The notes under the pieces were generated by a model. It was given only the letters and a program-made list of their open reading frames with translations, was not told where the DNA came from and did not search any database. A stretch of DNA of 35,079 nucleotides from Enhygromyxa salina. GTDB taxonomy: Bacteria > Myxococcota_A > Polyangia > Nannocystales > Nannocystaceae. Every line of letters begins with the position of its first letter. The stretch's first letter is position 1. This document shows positions 7,694 through 20,233 of the stretch, in pieces. The stretch spans positions 1 through 35,079 of the forward strand of contig NZ_PVNL01000071.1 of NCBI RefSeq assembly GCF_002994635.1, written 5' to 3'. Position numbers and translations under genes: made by a program.

Positions 7694-8737
7694 ATGGCCG
7701 CCGCCAACAACGTTTTGCCGCCCCGGGTGCTGTCTGGCATCCAGCCGTCTGGCACCTTGCACCTTGGCAACTACTTCGGGGCGATGCAGCAGCACATCGC
7801 GCTGCAGGACGAGTTCCCGGGTCAAAGCTACTACTTCATCGCCGACTATCACGCGCTCACGACCCTGCGCGACCCCGCGGCGCTGCGCCAGAATGTGTTC
7901 GACGTCGCGCTGACCTACCTCGCGTGTGGCCTGGATCCCGACAAGGCCCTGTTGTTTCGCCAGAGCGACATCCCCGAGGTCACCGAGCTGACCTGGCTGC
8001 TGTCCACGGTCACGGGCATGGGCCTGCTCGAGCGCGCGCACAGCTACAAGGACAAGGTCAACCAGGGGATCAAGCCGGTCGCCGGGCTGTTCTTTTATCC
8101 GGTGCTGATGGCCGCCGACATCTTGATCTACCAGAGCTCGCTGGTGCCCGTGGGCAAGGATCAGGTCCAGCACATCGAGATGACCCAGGACATGGCCACG
8201 CACTTCAACGAGGCGTTCGCCCAGGACACGCCCGTGCTGCGGCGGCCCGAGTGGCGGCTGTCCAAGACCCCCTACGTGCCCGGCATCGACGGGCGCAAGA
8301 TGTCGAAGAGCTACGGCAACACGCTGCCCTTGTTCCTGTCGGGCAAGCCGCTCAAGAAGGCGGTCGGGCAGGTCGTGACGGACTCGACCCCGCTGGGCAG
8401 CCCGCTGTCGATCTCGCGCACCGACGAGCACGGCGAGACCAGCAAGGAGAACGTGTACGCGCTGCTCGAGCTGTTCTGTGACGAGGCCGAGCTCGAGCAG
8501 ATCCGCGGCTGGTACCAGGCCGGCAAGCGCGACGGGCAGGACTTTGGCTGGGGCCACGCCAAGCAGCTGCTGGCCGCCAAGATCGACGCGCACTTCGAGC
8601 CGGCGCGAGCCCGGCGTGAGCACTACCTGGCCCACCCCGAGCAGGTCGAGGCGGTGCTCGAGCGCTCGGCCAAGCAGGCGCGGGCGGTCGCGCGGGCCAC
8701 GATCGACGCCTGCAAGCGCGCGTGCGGGCTGCGGTGA
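7694..8737 (+). CDS. trpS: Tryptophan--tRNA ligase
   Basis: The 347-residue protein charges tRNA-Trp with tryptophan in the cytoplasm. It carries the class I synthetase signatures: SGIQPSGTLHLGNYFGA near the N-terminus (HLGN being the HIGH motif) and GRKMSKSYGN (KMSKS) in the middle. The tryptophan-pocket segments YFIADYHALT and PVLMAADILIYQ are also present. The length is normal for bacterial TrpRS. The frame is open far upstream, but the family start MAAANNVLPPRVLSGIQ fixes the ATG at 7694. The following GNAT gene begins inside its stop codon (GTGA), so the two are likely co-transcribed. Confidence 0.97.
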   Translation: MAAANNVLPPRVLSGIQPSGTLHLGNYFGAMQQHIALQDEFPGQSYYFIADYHALTTLRDPAALRQNVFDVALTYLACGLDPDKALLFRQSDIPEVTELTWLLSTVTGMGLLERAHSYKDKVNQGIKPVAGLFFYPVLMAADILIYQSSLVPVGKDQVQHIEMTQDMATHFNEAFAQDTPVLRRPEWRLSKTPYVPGIDGRKMSKSYGNTLPLFLSGKPLKKAVGQVVTDSTPLGSPLSISRTDEHGETSKENVYALLELFCDEAELEQIRGWYQAGKRDGQDFGWGHAKQLLAAKIDAHFEPARARREHYLAHPEQVEAVLERSAKQARAVARATIDACKRACGLR

Positions 8738-9519
8738 TCGAGCTCGTTGGCGGCGAGCAGTTTGGCGATCTCGGCCGCCTGCAGGGCGTCGCGGAGTCGA
8801 TCTTCGGTCGCGGACAGCGGCAGCCGGGGTGGTTTCGGCGCAAGCTGACCCGCGCGGGCGTCGACCCGGCGCTGTCGGCTGTCGCGATGCGCGGCGCTGA
8901 AGTGCAGGGGTACGTGTTGCTCGGCCGGGTGCCGTCGCTCGGGTCGGTCGCGCGTGGGGCGGGGGTCGGCGTGGTCGCGGCGGCGCGCGGGAGCGGGCTG
9001 GGGCGGGCGTTGCTGGATTTCGTCAGCGCGCGGGCCCGGGCGGCTGGGTTTGCGTCGGTCCAGTTCCTGGCCGAGCCCCAGCGACTGGACTGGTATCAGC
9101 GCCAGGGGTTTGTCGTCGTGGATGCGCAGCTGTCCCTGTTGGGGTTTGGGCTCGGGTCTGGTGAGCGGGTCACGACCGGGGCCGCGGCTCCGAGCTTGGC
9201 TGCGACGCCGCTGTGGTCGTGGTTTCCCGAGGCGTGGGAGCGAACGCCGGTCGAAGAGCGAGCGTTCGTCGAGCTCGCGCTCGGTCGCGCGTGGCTGACT
9301 CGAGAGGGCAGGGCGTGGCTGGCTCAGCGGGTCGAGCCTCGCTCCGCGGACAGCTCGGTCCCGCAGTTGATCACCTCGCTGCGCGCACGCCTCGCGACCA
9401 CGACACCGCTCGTGCTGTACCCGTGTGGCGCGGACGCGGCGTGGCTCGGGGCGTTGCTCGCGAGCGGGTTCGAGGTCGCGCAGCGCTCCCACGTGGTGCG
9501 GCGGTCGACGCATCCCTGA
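8734..9519 (+). CDS. GNAT family acetyltransferase
   Basis: The 261-residue protein has a GNAT domain in its N-terminal half: the acetyl-CoA binding motif A reads VGVVAAARGSGLGRALLDF (R-G-x-G-L-G), followed by FLAEPQRLDWYQRQGF, the usual beta5-alpha4 ending (WYxxxGF). The C-terminal 110 residues do not match a family I recognise; they may be a degenerate second GNAT lobe. A GTG at 8734 that overlaps the trpS stop by four bases is the most natural start; another GTG lies four codons upstream. The substrate is unknown. Confidence 0.8.
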   Translation: MIELVGGEQFGDLGRLQGVAESIFGRGQRQPGWFRRKLTRAGVDPALSAVAMRGAEVQGYVLLGRVPSLGSVARGAGVGVVAAARGSGLGRALLDFVSARARAAGFASVQFLAEPQRLDWYQRQGFVVVDAQLSLLGFGLGSGERVTTGAAAPSLAATPLWSWFPEAWERTPVEERAFVELALGRAWLTREGRAWLAQRVEPRSADSSVPQLITSLRARLATTTPLVLYPCGADAAWLGALLASGFEVAQRSHVVRRSTHP

Positions 9520-9666
9520 CGCGCGTCTCGCTGCCACCACCGCGGGGGCGGACCCGCAGCAGCCCGCCGTGTTGGCCCGGTTCACGCCGAACCCGCGGAT
9601 GTCGTGGGCCCCGCCGACCTCCTCGCTCGCGTCGCGTGAGTGACCCTGTCGTCGCCCTACACATGG

Positions 9667-9853
9667 TTTAGTGAGCGGCTGGGCGAGGCCGCCGCCGGTC
9701 GCTCGAGCGCGGGTGGATGCGCGTCGCCGCCCGCAGTCTCCGCATTGGCGCGAGCGGACCGAAGTCGCCACCGAGGTCGGGTACGCTAGCGAGGCCGCGT
9801 TCACGCGAGCGACCGGGGCCAACCCTCGGGAGTGGCGACGGGCACAGCCGTAA
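9667..9853 (+). pseudogene. Decayed C-terminus of an AraC-family regulator
   Basis: Two reading frames together resemble the C-terminal DNA-binding domain of an AraC activator. One frame reads WMRVAARSLR (from 9714), which is the start of the linking helix, and a second frame, shifted, reads VATEVGYASEAAF followed by GANPREWRR (to 9850), the second helix-turn-helix. The usual RAFKR segment between these is partly missing (AAFTRATGANP). A possible further piece FSERLGE begins at 9667. The gene therefore carries at least one frameshift and a small deletion. The 150 bases upstream (9520-9666) hold no recognisable gene. It sits directly before the pirin gene, which it may once have regulated. Confidence 0.6.
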
Positions 9854-9870
9854 CCGAGCGCAGGAACAGC

Positions 9871-10746
9871 ATGTCGAACACCGAGAGCGCCAAGCAAAAG
9901 TCCGTCGTCGTCCATCACCAGCTGCGCGAGGTCAAGCATCGCCCCGGCTTCAGCACCGTGAGCGCGCGCTGCTCGACCGAGCTCGATCTCGATCCGGTCC
10001 TCAACATCGATCTGTTCCACATGTCGCAGCCGACCTTCGCCCCGCACCCGCACGCTGGGTTCTCGGCGGTGACGTACATGCTGCCCGAGTCCACGGGCGT
10101 GTTCACCAATCGCGACAGCTTGGGCGACCACAGCCGAATCGGCCCCGGCGCGCTGCACTGGACCCAGGCGGGTGCTGGGGTCGTGCACGAGGAGCTGCCC
10201 GCGACCGTGGGCGAGGACTGCTGGGGCTTTCAGATCTTCGTGGACCTCGCGGCCGCCAACAAGCAGCTGCCACCCCGGGTGTTCCACGCTGACGCGGGCC
10301 AGATACCCGAGGTCGTCGGCACGGGCAGCAAGGTTCGGGTCCTGGTCGGCGCGCTCGATCAGGCTCGCTCACCGGTCGCGGAAGTTGGGCAGCTGGCCAC
10401 GGCGGTCGACATGTTCGACGTCACGCTCGAGCCCGGGGCGGAGCTCGAGCTCCCGCTCGCGGACGGGCAGCGGGCGTGGGTGTTGGCGATCTCGGGGTCG
10501 GGCCTGGTCGGCGAGCAGCCGATCGACGGGCACGAGATCGTGGTGCTGTCGGAGGCCGGCGTGGGTGTGACGCTGCGCGGTCACGACACGACCTTGCGGG
10601 CGCTGGTGTGCGCCGCGACGCCGCTGCGCCAGCCCGTGATCTGGGGCGGACCGTTTGCGATGACCAACGAGGCGGACCTGAAGGCCGCGCGGGCCCGCTA
10701 TGAAGCGGGTGAGATGGGGACGCTCTCGCCCGCCGCGCTCGCGTAG
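9871..10746 (+). CDS. Pirin family protein
   Basis: The 291-residue bicupin carries the metal-binding pirin motif HPHAGFSAVTY (H59, H61) and GVVHEE (H106, E108), which correspond in order and spacing to the four iron ligands of human pirin (H56, H58, H101, E103). Bacterial pirins have been linked to quercetin dioxygenase-like activity and to regulating central metabolism, but the role here is not known. The start is set by the AGGA sequence ten bases before ATG 9871; the frame is open 13 codons further upstream. Its 3' end overlaps the convergent acyl-CoA dehydrogenase gene by 49 bases. Confidence 0.9.
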   Translation: MSNTESAKQKSVVVHHQLREVKHRPGFSTVSARCSTELDLDPVLNIDLFHMSQPTFAPHPHAGFSAVTYMLPESTGVFTNRDSLGDHSRIGPGALHWTQAGAGVVHEELPATVGEDCWGFQIFVDLAAANKQLPPRVFHADAGQIPEVVGTGSKVRVLVGALDQARSPVAEVGQLATAVDMFDVTLEPGAELELPLADGQRAWVLAISGSGLVGEQPIDGHEIVVLSEAGVGVTLRGHDTTLRALVCAATPLRQPVIWGGPFAMTNEADLKAARARYEAGEMGTLSPAALA

Positions 10747-11840
10747 CGCTGCGCGTGGTGGGTCGCGTCCCCGCAGATCGTGCTGAGCGCCTGCATGCGC
10801 TTGAAGTACAGCCCGATGTCATGCTCATCGGTCACGCCGATGCCCCCGTGCAGCTGCACGCTCTGGCGACTGACAAACTGCCCGCCGATCCCCAGCTGGT
10901 GCTTGGCCGCGCTCACGGCCGCGCTGCGCTCGGGCCCGGGCTCGTCGGCGCGGACCATGGCTTCCATGCTCATGGACCGCAGCAGCGCGACCTCGATGAA
11001 CATGTCCACCGCGCGGTGCTGCAGCGCCTGAAAGCTGCCGATCTTGACCCCGAATTGCTCGCGGGTGCCGAGGTACTCGGTCGTCAGATCGAGCATGGCC
11101 GAGGCCACGCCGAGCCCCTCGGCGACCGCACCCGCGGCCCCGTAGTCGAGCACGCGGCCGAGCACCTCAGCCGCTGGCGCGGCAGCGAGGCGCCGATCAG
11201 CCTCGACCGCGACACCCTCGAGCTGCAGGTGAGCGCCGCGCTGACCGTCGATCAGCCCCAAGCTGGTGCGGGTCAGCTTTGGCGCGTCGGCGTCGACCAC
11301 GAACAGCGCGAGGCCATCGGGTGTCATCGCCGAGACGATCAGCTGATCCGCCGCGTGGCCATTGAGCACGAACCGCTTGGCGCCCGACAGCACGAAGCCC
11401 CCCGCGCTCGGGGTCGCCGTGCAGCTGACGCGGGTCGGATCGAAGCGCGCCCCAGCCTCGGCCCAGGCCAGCGCGAGGCTGGTCTCGCCCTCGACCATCG
11501 GCGCGAGCCAGCGCTCTCGTTGGGCCGGGTCGCCAGCGAGCGCGAGCGCGTAGCCGCCGAGCACGACGCTGGCGAGGTAGGGCTCGGGCACCAAGCTCTT
11601 GCCGAGCTGCTCGAGGATCAGGGCGACCTCGATGAAGCAGGCTTCGAGCCCGCCGACGTCCTCGGGGAACGCCACGCCCAGCCAGCCGAGCTCGCCCATT
11701 TGTTGCCACGTGGCGGCGTCCCAGCCGCGGCCGTCCGCGTCGCGCAGCTCACGGAAGCGCGACACGGGCGAGCGGGTCTTGCAAAAGTCGGCCACGGTCT
11801 TGGCCAACAGCTGTTGATCTTCGTTGAGGTCGAAGTCCAC
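10698..11840 (-). CDS. Acyl-CoA dehydrogenase, subunit without catalytic glutamate
   Basis: The 380-residue flavoprotein fold of the acyl-CoA dehydrogenase family is shown by GELGWLGVAFPEDVGG, GAKRFVLNG, REQFGVKIGSFQALQHR and QLHGGIGVTDEHD. The helix that carries the catalytic base in isovaleryl-CoA dehydrogenase (LDxER) reads LDYGA here, and the C-terminal position used in medium-chain enzymes is also not a glutamate-glycine-threonine (YEGT). The protein therefore seems catalytically incomplete by itself. It follows the other dehydrogenase gene after seven bases, starting with GTG behind a GAGGA site. I infer that the two form a heterotetramer in which this is the non-catalytic subunit, as in the actinobacterial FadE28-FadE29 type. 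Confidence 0.85.
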   Translation of the reverse strand: MDFDLNEDQQLLAKTVADFCKTRSPVSRFRELRDADGRGWDAATWQQMGELGWLGVAFPEDVGGLEACFIEVALILEQLGKSLVPEPYLASVVLGGYALALAGDPAQRERWLAPMVEGETSLALAWAEAGARFDPTRVSCTATPSAGGFVLSGAKRFVLNGHAADQLIVSAMTPDGLALFVVDADAPKLTRTSLGLIDGQRGAHLQLEGVAVEADRRLAAAPAAEVLGRVLDYGAAGAVAEGLGVASAMLDLTTEYLGTREQFGVKIGSFQALQHRAVDMFIEVALLRSMSMEAMVRADEPGPERSAAVSAAKHQLGIGGQFVSRQSVQLHGGIGVTDEHDIGLYFKRMQALSTICGDATHHAQRYASAAGESVPISPAS

Positions 11841-11847
11841 GGGATCC

Positions 11848-13032
<1,185 letters not shown>

Positions 13033-13119
13033 CGGTGCGGCCGGGACTCTAGCAGGCTGACAGACGCGCGCGAGAGGTCGTTGCTGGGGGTGGGTGACCC
13101 AGGCCATACTCGCGCCTGC

Positions 13120-13854
13120 GTGTCGCTGCTACCCGTACTCGTTGGTGTGATTGAACGGCGGATCCTCGTCAACTACCGGGTCGATCCCGCCGCGTTGGCG
13201 GGGGTGCTGCCGGCTGGATTCCGGCCGCTGCTGGTCGAGGGCTACGGCATGGCGGGGATCTGTCTGATCCGCCTGGTCCGGGTCCGACCGCAGTGCTTCT
13301 TCCTCGACATTGGGCTGCGGTCCGAGAACGCCGCCCACCGGGTCGCGGTCGAGTGGGAGCAGGACGGGCAGCGGCGCGAGGGCGTGTACATTCCGCGGCG
13401 CGACACCAACTTGTGCCTGAACGCGCTGGCGGGCGGTCGCATCTTTCCGGGCGAGCATCACCCCGCGGACTTCGAGGTCGAGGAGGATCCGGCGAGCGGG
13501 TGCTGGTCGGTCCACATGCACAGTCGGGATCACAGCGCCGCCGTCGAGGTCGACGCCCGCTCGACCGCGAGCTTTCCGACCGGGTCGGTGTTTGGATCGC
13601 TGGCCGACGCGTCGGGGTTCTTCGAGCGCGGCGCGGCCGGGTACTCGGCGACCTCCGACCCGGGGCGCTTCGATGGGATCGAGCTGCGCTGTCCCAACTG
13701 GGTGTGCGAGCCGCTCGAGGTCGAGCGGGTGTACTCGAGCTTCTTTGCGGATCCCGCGGCGTTCGGCGAGGGGGCGGCGGTGTTCGATCACGCGCTGCTG
13801 ATGCGGAACATCGACCACAGCTGGCACGCGCTCGAAGATCTAGAGCCCGGCTGA
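13120..13854 (+). CDS. DUF2071 family protein (YqjF-like)
   Basis: The 244-residue protein fits the DUF2071 family, related in fold to acetoacetate decarboxylase. The N-terminal pattern VNYRVDPAALAGVLPAGFRP and the later GVYIPRRDTN and GGRIFPGEHH are typical; no catalytic mechanism is established for the family. GTG at 13120 is the most likely start, and GTG 13147 (MIERRILVNY) is an alternative. It is transcribed away from the acyl-CoA dehydrogenase operon, with about 90 bp between them that would hold both promoters. Confidence 0.7.
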   Translation: MSLLPVLVGVIERRILVNYRVDPAALAGVLPAGFRPLLVEGYGMAGICLIRLVRVRPQCFFLDIGLRSENAAHRVAVEWEQDGQRREGVYIPRRDTNLCLNALAGGRIFPGEHHPADFEVEEDPASGCWSVHMHSRDHSAAVEVDARSTASFPTGSVFGSLADASGFFERGAAGYSATSDPGRFDGIELRCPNWVCEPLEVERVYSSFFADPAAFGEGAAVFDHALLMRNIDHSWHALEDLEPG

Positions 13855-13954
13855 GCGCGCGGTTGCACGTGCGTGCACAGGGGGAGCGTCATTCGCGCTG
13901 GGCAAAACGCAGGCGCCCGTGATCGACTCACCCGCGCCGTGCAACAGACATCGC

Positions 13955-15202
13955 ATGGCCCGCTTGAACCTCCGTCCTTTCTTGCCCCTCTTCCTCGCCG
14001 CGGCCGGCTGCGGCCAAGAGTTCATCGCCGACGAGATCGGTGATCCCGGTGACGAAGAGATGGTCGACCCGGGTGAGCCCGGTGAGCCCGGCGAGCCCGG
14101 CGAGCCGGGTGAGCCCGGCGAGCCCGGCGAGGACCCCGACACTGGTCCGCTCTACGAGGATCTCACCGAGACCGAGTACGCGACCCTGCGGGTCACCCTC
14201 TACTGCGAGGCCGTCTGGGCCTGCGAGCCGGACGCGGCGTGCGACATCGGCCCCGGGTCGTTCATCGGTGGCGACTGCGAGAGCTACGCCGCGGAGCAAG
14301 CAGCGACCTGCCTGACCGACGCCGACAACATGCTCGCGGCGATGAGCGCCTCGCCGTCGGAGTCGGCCTGCGTGGCCGCCATGAACCCGACCTCCTGCAA
14401 CCAGGTGCTCTACTTTGACGAGTTCAAGGACACCTGCGCTCCCGCGGGCGGCGAAGAGGGCCGTCCGATCCGCGAGGGTGGCTCCGTGCTGCTGCCCACC
14501 CTGGTCAGCGGCAGCGCCTGGGCGCAATCGGACTGCGACCTGCACGACGACGCCGCCGCGCGGGCCTGGACCCGCGCGGCCCAGAGCGAGCACGGCTCGA
14601 TCCCCGCGTTCGCGCGGCTGTCCCAGGAGTTGATGGCCCACGCGGCGCCGCCCCAGCTGATCGCGCGTTGCCACGCGGCGGCGCTCGACGAGATCAGCCA
14701 CGCGCAGCTGTGCCTCGACATGGCCCGCAGCTTCGGCGCTGGCGACATCGACCTCGGCGCGCTGGCGATGCCGAAGCCGCGGATCCCGACGCTGGCCGAG
14801 CTCGCGCTCGAGGCCCTGGAAGAGGGGTGCTTCGGCGAGGGTGTGGCGGCGATGCGGGCCCGGATCTCGGCCGAGCGCTGCAGCGGCAAGGTGTCCGAGG
14901 TGCTCTCGCAGATCGCCGAAGACGAGACCCGCCACGCGGAGCTGGCCTGGGCTACCCTCGACTGGATGCTCAGCAAGGACGCCAGCTTGGCCCCGCTCCT
15001 GAGCGCTCGCCTCGAGCAGCTCAGCGCGGAGCGGCCCGCGGTTGATCCCCGCAAGGACAGCCCGTCGCTCGAGCGCTTTGGTCTGCTGCAAGCGTCGACC
15101 CGCGCGGCCGTGTCCAACGCGGTGCTCGACCAGCTCATCGCGCCCACGCTGCGCCGCCTGATCGCCAAGCACACCCAGCCCAGCGTCCACGCGGCCGCGT
15201 GA
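13955..15202 (+). CDS. Ferritin-like diiron domain lipoprotein
   Basis: The 415-residue protein begins with a signal peptide and lipobox (MARLNLRPFLPLFLAAAGC, C20), so it should be exported and lipid-anchored. A collagen-like GEPGEP linker follows, then a segment with eight or more cysteines (about residues 65-155). The C-terminal half is a ferritin-like four-helix bundle: E212 (SEHGS), E246-x2-H249 (DEISHA), E289/E290 (LEEGC) and E324-x2-H327 (DETRHAEL), which is the complete two-ExxH diiron ligand set. An exported diiron protein of this kind is unusual; an oxidase or iron-handling role is inference. The frame has an upstream GTG at 13919, but only ATG 13955 gives a normal signal peptide. 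The CotH-like lipoprotein gene follows after 25 bp. Confidence 0.8.
   Translation: MARLNLRPFLPLFLAAAGCGQEFIADEIGDPGDEEMVDPGEPGEPGEPGEPGEPGEPGEDPDTGPLYEDLTETEYATLRVTLYCEAVWACEPDAACDIGPGSFIGGDCESYAAEQAATCLTDADNMLAAMSASPSESACVAAMNPTSCNQVLYFDEFKDTCAPAGGEEGRPIREGGSVLLPTLVSGSAWAQSDCDLHDDAAARAWTRAAQSEHGSIPAFARLSQELMAHAAPPQLIARCHAAALDEISHAQLCLDMARSFGAGDIDLGALAMPKPRIPTLAELALEALEEGCFGEGVAAMRARISAERCSGKVSEVLSQIAEDETRHAELAWATLDWMLSKDASLAPLLSARLEQLSAERPAVDPRKDSPSLERFGLLQASTRAAVSNAVLDQLIAPTLRRLIAKHTQPSVHAAA
14072..14125 (+). repeat. Six 9-bp repeats encoding GEP
   Basis: The unit GGYGAGCCS is repeated six times and encodes (Gly-Glu-Pro)6 between the lipobox and the Cys-rich part of the ferritin-like lipoprotein. 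It is a collagen-like Gly-x-Pro spacer that can vary in copy number by slippage. Confidence 0.85.
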
Positions 15203-15227
15203 TCCCAGCGCGGATCGGACGAACACG

Positions 15228-17330
<2,103 letters not shown>

Positions 17331-17353
17331 TCATCTGAGACACCGGGCCCTTT

Positions 17354-20089
17354 CTACAGCAGCCGGCCCTGGCGCTGCAGTCGATCCCACAGCGGCGGCA
17401 ACACCTCCACGTCGAGCGCCGCATAGGCCAGCTGCCGCCGCGACAGCGGCCGCCGAGCCCAATTGCTGGTCTGCTCGGTCTTGTCCAGCTCAATCCCCAA
17501 CTCCCGCCGACAGACCTCGCCGAGCTTGTGCCCGCCCTCCAGATCCCGGCCATGCCGCTGGCGCGACAAGGTCAAGGTATCCACAATATTCGAGATCTCG
17601 ATCCCATGCCGCCGCAGCACGCCCTTCTCGAAGCTCGCATTGTGGATGATCTTGACCACCGCAGGATCCCCGAGCAGGCCCCCAAGCGGCTCGAGATCGG
17701 TCAGCTGTAGCGCGTCGATCACATAGATCTGCTCCCGCGTCCCTAGTTGCACGAGGCACAGCGTCCGCGAGAACGTGGTCTCGACATCCAGCGCGACCGC
17801 CTCCTCGAGCCGCAGCCGCTCACACACGACAGCGAGCGCCTCGTCACTGTCCACCCACTGCACGGGCAGCGAGGGCTCGCGCGGCGGCGCGGCGTCCAGA
17901 TCTTCAACTGTCACGACCGGCGCGGCATCACCCGCAGGTATCCGCCGCAGCGCCGCGGGCACCCGCTCGCGCTCGGCCAGCTCGTCCCCGCCCGAGACCC
18001 ACCGCCACGCCCCCGCCACATCGAGCAGAAACTCCGCGACCATCTCGCGCTCGACCCATGGCGGCATCAACGGCTGAAACTTGCTCAGTCGGTAGTTCGG
18101 CAGCGAAGCCGCGACCCGCTGCCACAGCTGTTCGTCTTCCCAGAACTCTGGATCCTCGAGCTGCTCGCGGGCCGCGGCAAACCGAACATGGTCGACGTCG
18201 CCCCGGATCTTGATCACGTAGTTGTCGGGCACCACCTTCCAGCCAGGCCCGATCGCCTCGAGCGCGTAGCGCAAGGTCGCGTTGATCCGCCCGCCCGCGA
18301 AGGTCCACCAGCGCAGCTCATCCGCCGCGACCTCAACCCCACCTCGACGCGGCGACAGGACCCCGTCAAAGCTCGCGCGCTTGTCCGCGAGCACCGTCCG
18401 GGCGCTGTCGTGCAGGTATACATAGTCCTGATCCGAGCTCAGCACCTCGAGCACCTGCTGGCACAGCTCGAACCCCAGGAATTGGGGTAGAAACCCGCCC
18501 CAGGTCGGCTTGCGCCCGCGCGGAGCCTTTTGAACCACGACCCGACGATCCGTGTGCTGGACCCGGATCACCGCCCACGGCCGCCCGCCGAGCAAAAAAC
18601 AGCTCACCCCATCGACCAGCCGATCGACAAAGCCCTGATTGAGCGAACCCAGCATCTGCCCATTCGGGGTCTGAACCATATAGCTCTGCGGGCTCGAGAA
18701 CACCGCATAGAGCTCCATGAAATTGCGCCGACCAAACCGACGCTCCGCCTTGGGCCCGAGCAGCAGCCTGCCACTCGCCGCCATCAGCGAGCCGTCGCGC
18801 AGCATCCACGCGATCAGCCGGTCAAACTCGGCCCGGTGAACCCCCGCGAGGTCTGGCAGCCTGGCCAGGTGACGCCAGGCCTGCTCGGCCGACACTCCAT
18901 CGTGCGCGAGCGACAGCGCGAGCAGCTGGTGCACGAGCACAGGCCAGGCCCGGTGGCCGAGCTCGACCGACTCGACCCACCGCGACTTGGCCAGCTCGAT
19001 CAGCGCGATCGCCTGCAACACCCCCTCTTCGGTTCCGCAGAAAAACGTGGTGTTCGCGACCTGGCCCGAGCGTCGCCCGGTCCGACCCATGCGCTGCAAG
19101 AACGACCCGACCGTGTCGGGCGCCTCGGCCTGCAGGACCCGGTCGAGGTCGCCCACGTCAATCCCGAGCTCGAGCGTAGAGGTGCACACGATGCAGGCGC
19201 TCGCGCCCTGGTGAAACCGCGCCTCAGCGAGCTCGCGCTCCTCCTTGGACACCGAGCTGTGATGCACGAAGACCTCGGTCCCGGCCTGGCGCATGTGCTC
19301 GGCGACGGCCTCGGTGATCGCCCGCGACTGACAAAAAAACAGGCTCTTGCCGTTTTTCGCCACCCGCGCGGCCCCGTGCGCGAGCGCGGCGAGATCCGGC
19401 TCGTGCACCACCAGCAGCCGCCGCCGCGCCGCCCCGTGCGGCGGATCCACGACCACGCCCGCTCGCTTCGAGCTGCCCCGCAGCCAGGTCAGGATCGCGT
19501 CGGGGTTGCCGACCGTCGCGCTCAGCCCGACGCGCTGGACATCGTGGCGTGACAGCGCGGCGAGCCGCTCGATCACGCTGAGCAAGTGCGCGCCCCGGTC
19601 ACTCCCAGCCAGCGCATGGATCTCGTCGATCACGACCACGCGCAGATCCCCAAACAGCCGCGCGGTGTCGACGGTCTGCGACACCAGCATGACCTCGAGC
19701 GACTCCGGCGTGGTCATGAGCAGCTCGGCCGGCTCCCGCAAGAACTTGCGCCGCTCGCCGCTGCTGGTGTCGCCGTGCCAGACAAACCGCCGCAGCCCGA
19801 CCATCTCGGTGTACTGCCCCAGCCGCTCGGCCTGGTTGTTGAGCAGGGCCTTGATCGGCGCGATGTACAGCGCCCCGACGCCAACGGGCGGCTCGTCGAC
19901 CATGCCCGAGAGCGTCGGGAACATGCTGGCCTCGGTCTTGCCGCCGGCCGTTGGAGCGAGGATCACCGCGTTGTGTCCGTCGAGCAGCGCCTCGCCGGAG
20001 AGCTCCTGAACCGGGCGCAGCGACTTCCAGCCAAGCCGGGCGACGATCGCCTGCTGCAGTCGCGGCGAGAACCGAGAGAACGCGGTCAT
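17354..20089 (-). CDS. Lhr-type DEAD/DEAH helicase fused to an RNase D-like 3'-5' exonuclease
   Basis: The 911-residue protein starts with a superfamily 2 helicase core of the Lhr type: Walker A APTAGGKT (residues 45-52), DEIH box (155-158), SAT motif (190-192) and motif VI QRMGRTGRR (332-340). An Lhr-like winged-helix and beta region follows to about 700. The last 170 residues are a DEDDy exonuclease of the RNase D family: D768 and E770 (VALDVETT), HNASFE at 816-821, and Y889-x3-D893 (YAALD). In the second exonuclease motif the usual Asp is Glu (E821). Lhr unwinds RNA:DNA and DNA duplexes, and the fused nuclease would degrade the released 3' end. The protein is well conserved in its motifs and probably active in repair or RNA processing. 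It stands alone, convergent with the CotH-like gene. Confidence 0.88.
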   Translation of the reverse strand: MTAFSRFSPRLQQAIVARLGWKSLRPVQELSGEALLDGHNAVILAPTAGGKTEASMFPTLSGMVDEPPVGVGALYIAPIKALLNNQAERLGQYTEMVGLRRFVWHGDTSSGERRKFLREPAELLMTTPESLEVMLVSQTVDTARLFGDLRVVVIDEIHALAGSDRGAHLLSVIERLAALSRHDVQRVGLSATVGNPDAILTWLRGSSKRAGVVVDPPHGAARRRLLVVHEPDLAALAHGAARVAKNGKSLFFCQSRAITEAVAEHMRQAGTEVFVHHSSVSKEERELAEARFHQGASACIVCTSTLELGIDVGDLDRVLQAEAPDTVGSFLQRMGRTGRRSGQVANTTFFCGTEEGVLQAIALIELAKSRWVESVELGHRAWPVLVHQLLALSLAHDGVSAEQAWRHLARLPDLAGVHRAEFDRLIAWMLRDGSLMAASGRLLLGPKAERRFGRRNFMELYAVFSSPQSYMVQTPNGQMLGSLNQGFVDRLVDGVSCFLLGGRPWAVIRVQHTDRRVVVQKAPRGRKPTWGGFLPQFLGFELCQQVLEVLSSDQDYVYLHDSARTVLADKRASFDGVLSPRRGGVEVAADELRWWTFAGGRINATLRYALEAIGPGWKVVPDNYVIKIRGDVDHVRFAAAREQLEDPEFWEDEQLWQRVAASLPNYRLSKFQPLMPPWVEREMVAEFLLDVAGAWRWVSGGDELAERERVPAALRRIPAGDAAPVVTVEDLDAAPPREPSLPVQWVDSDEALAVVCERLRLEEAVALDVETTFSRTLCLVQLGTREQIYVIDALQLTDLEPLGGLLGDPAVVKIIHNASFEKGVLRRHGIEISNIVDTLTLSRQRHGRDLEGGHKLGEVCRRELGIELDKTEQTSNWARRPLSRRQLAYAALDVEVLPPLWDRLQRQGRLL

Positions 20090-20233
20090 GGGGCCTGCAC
20101 TCTACGCGGGAACGCGACGCCGCGGCCAGGTCGAATCCACGTTGGCTGGTTCACTCTCACTGTCACACTCACAGCAACGCCCGGCGGTGGGCAGCCCCCC
20201 ACTATCTGATCTGCCACGGCCGCGCCTCATCGC

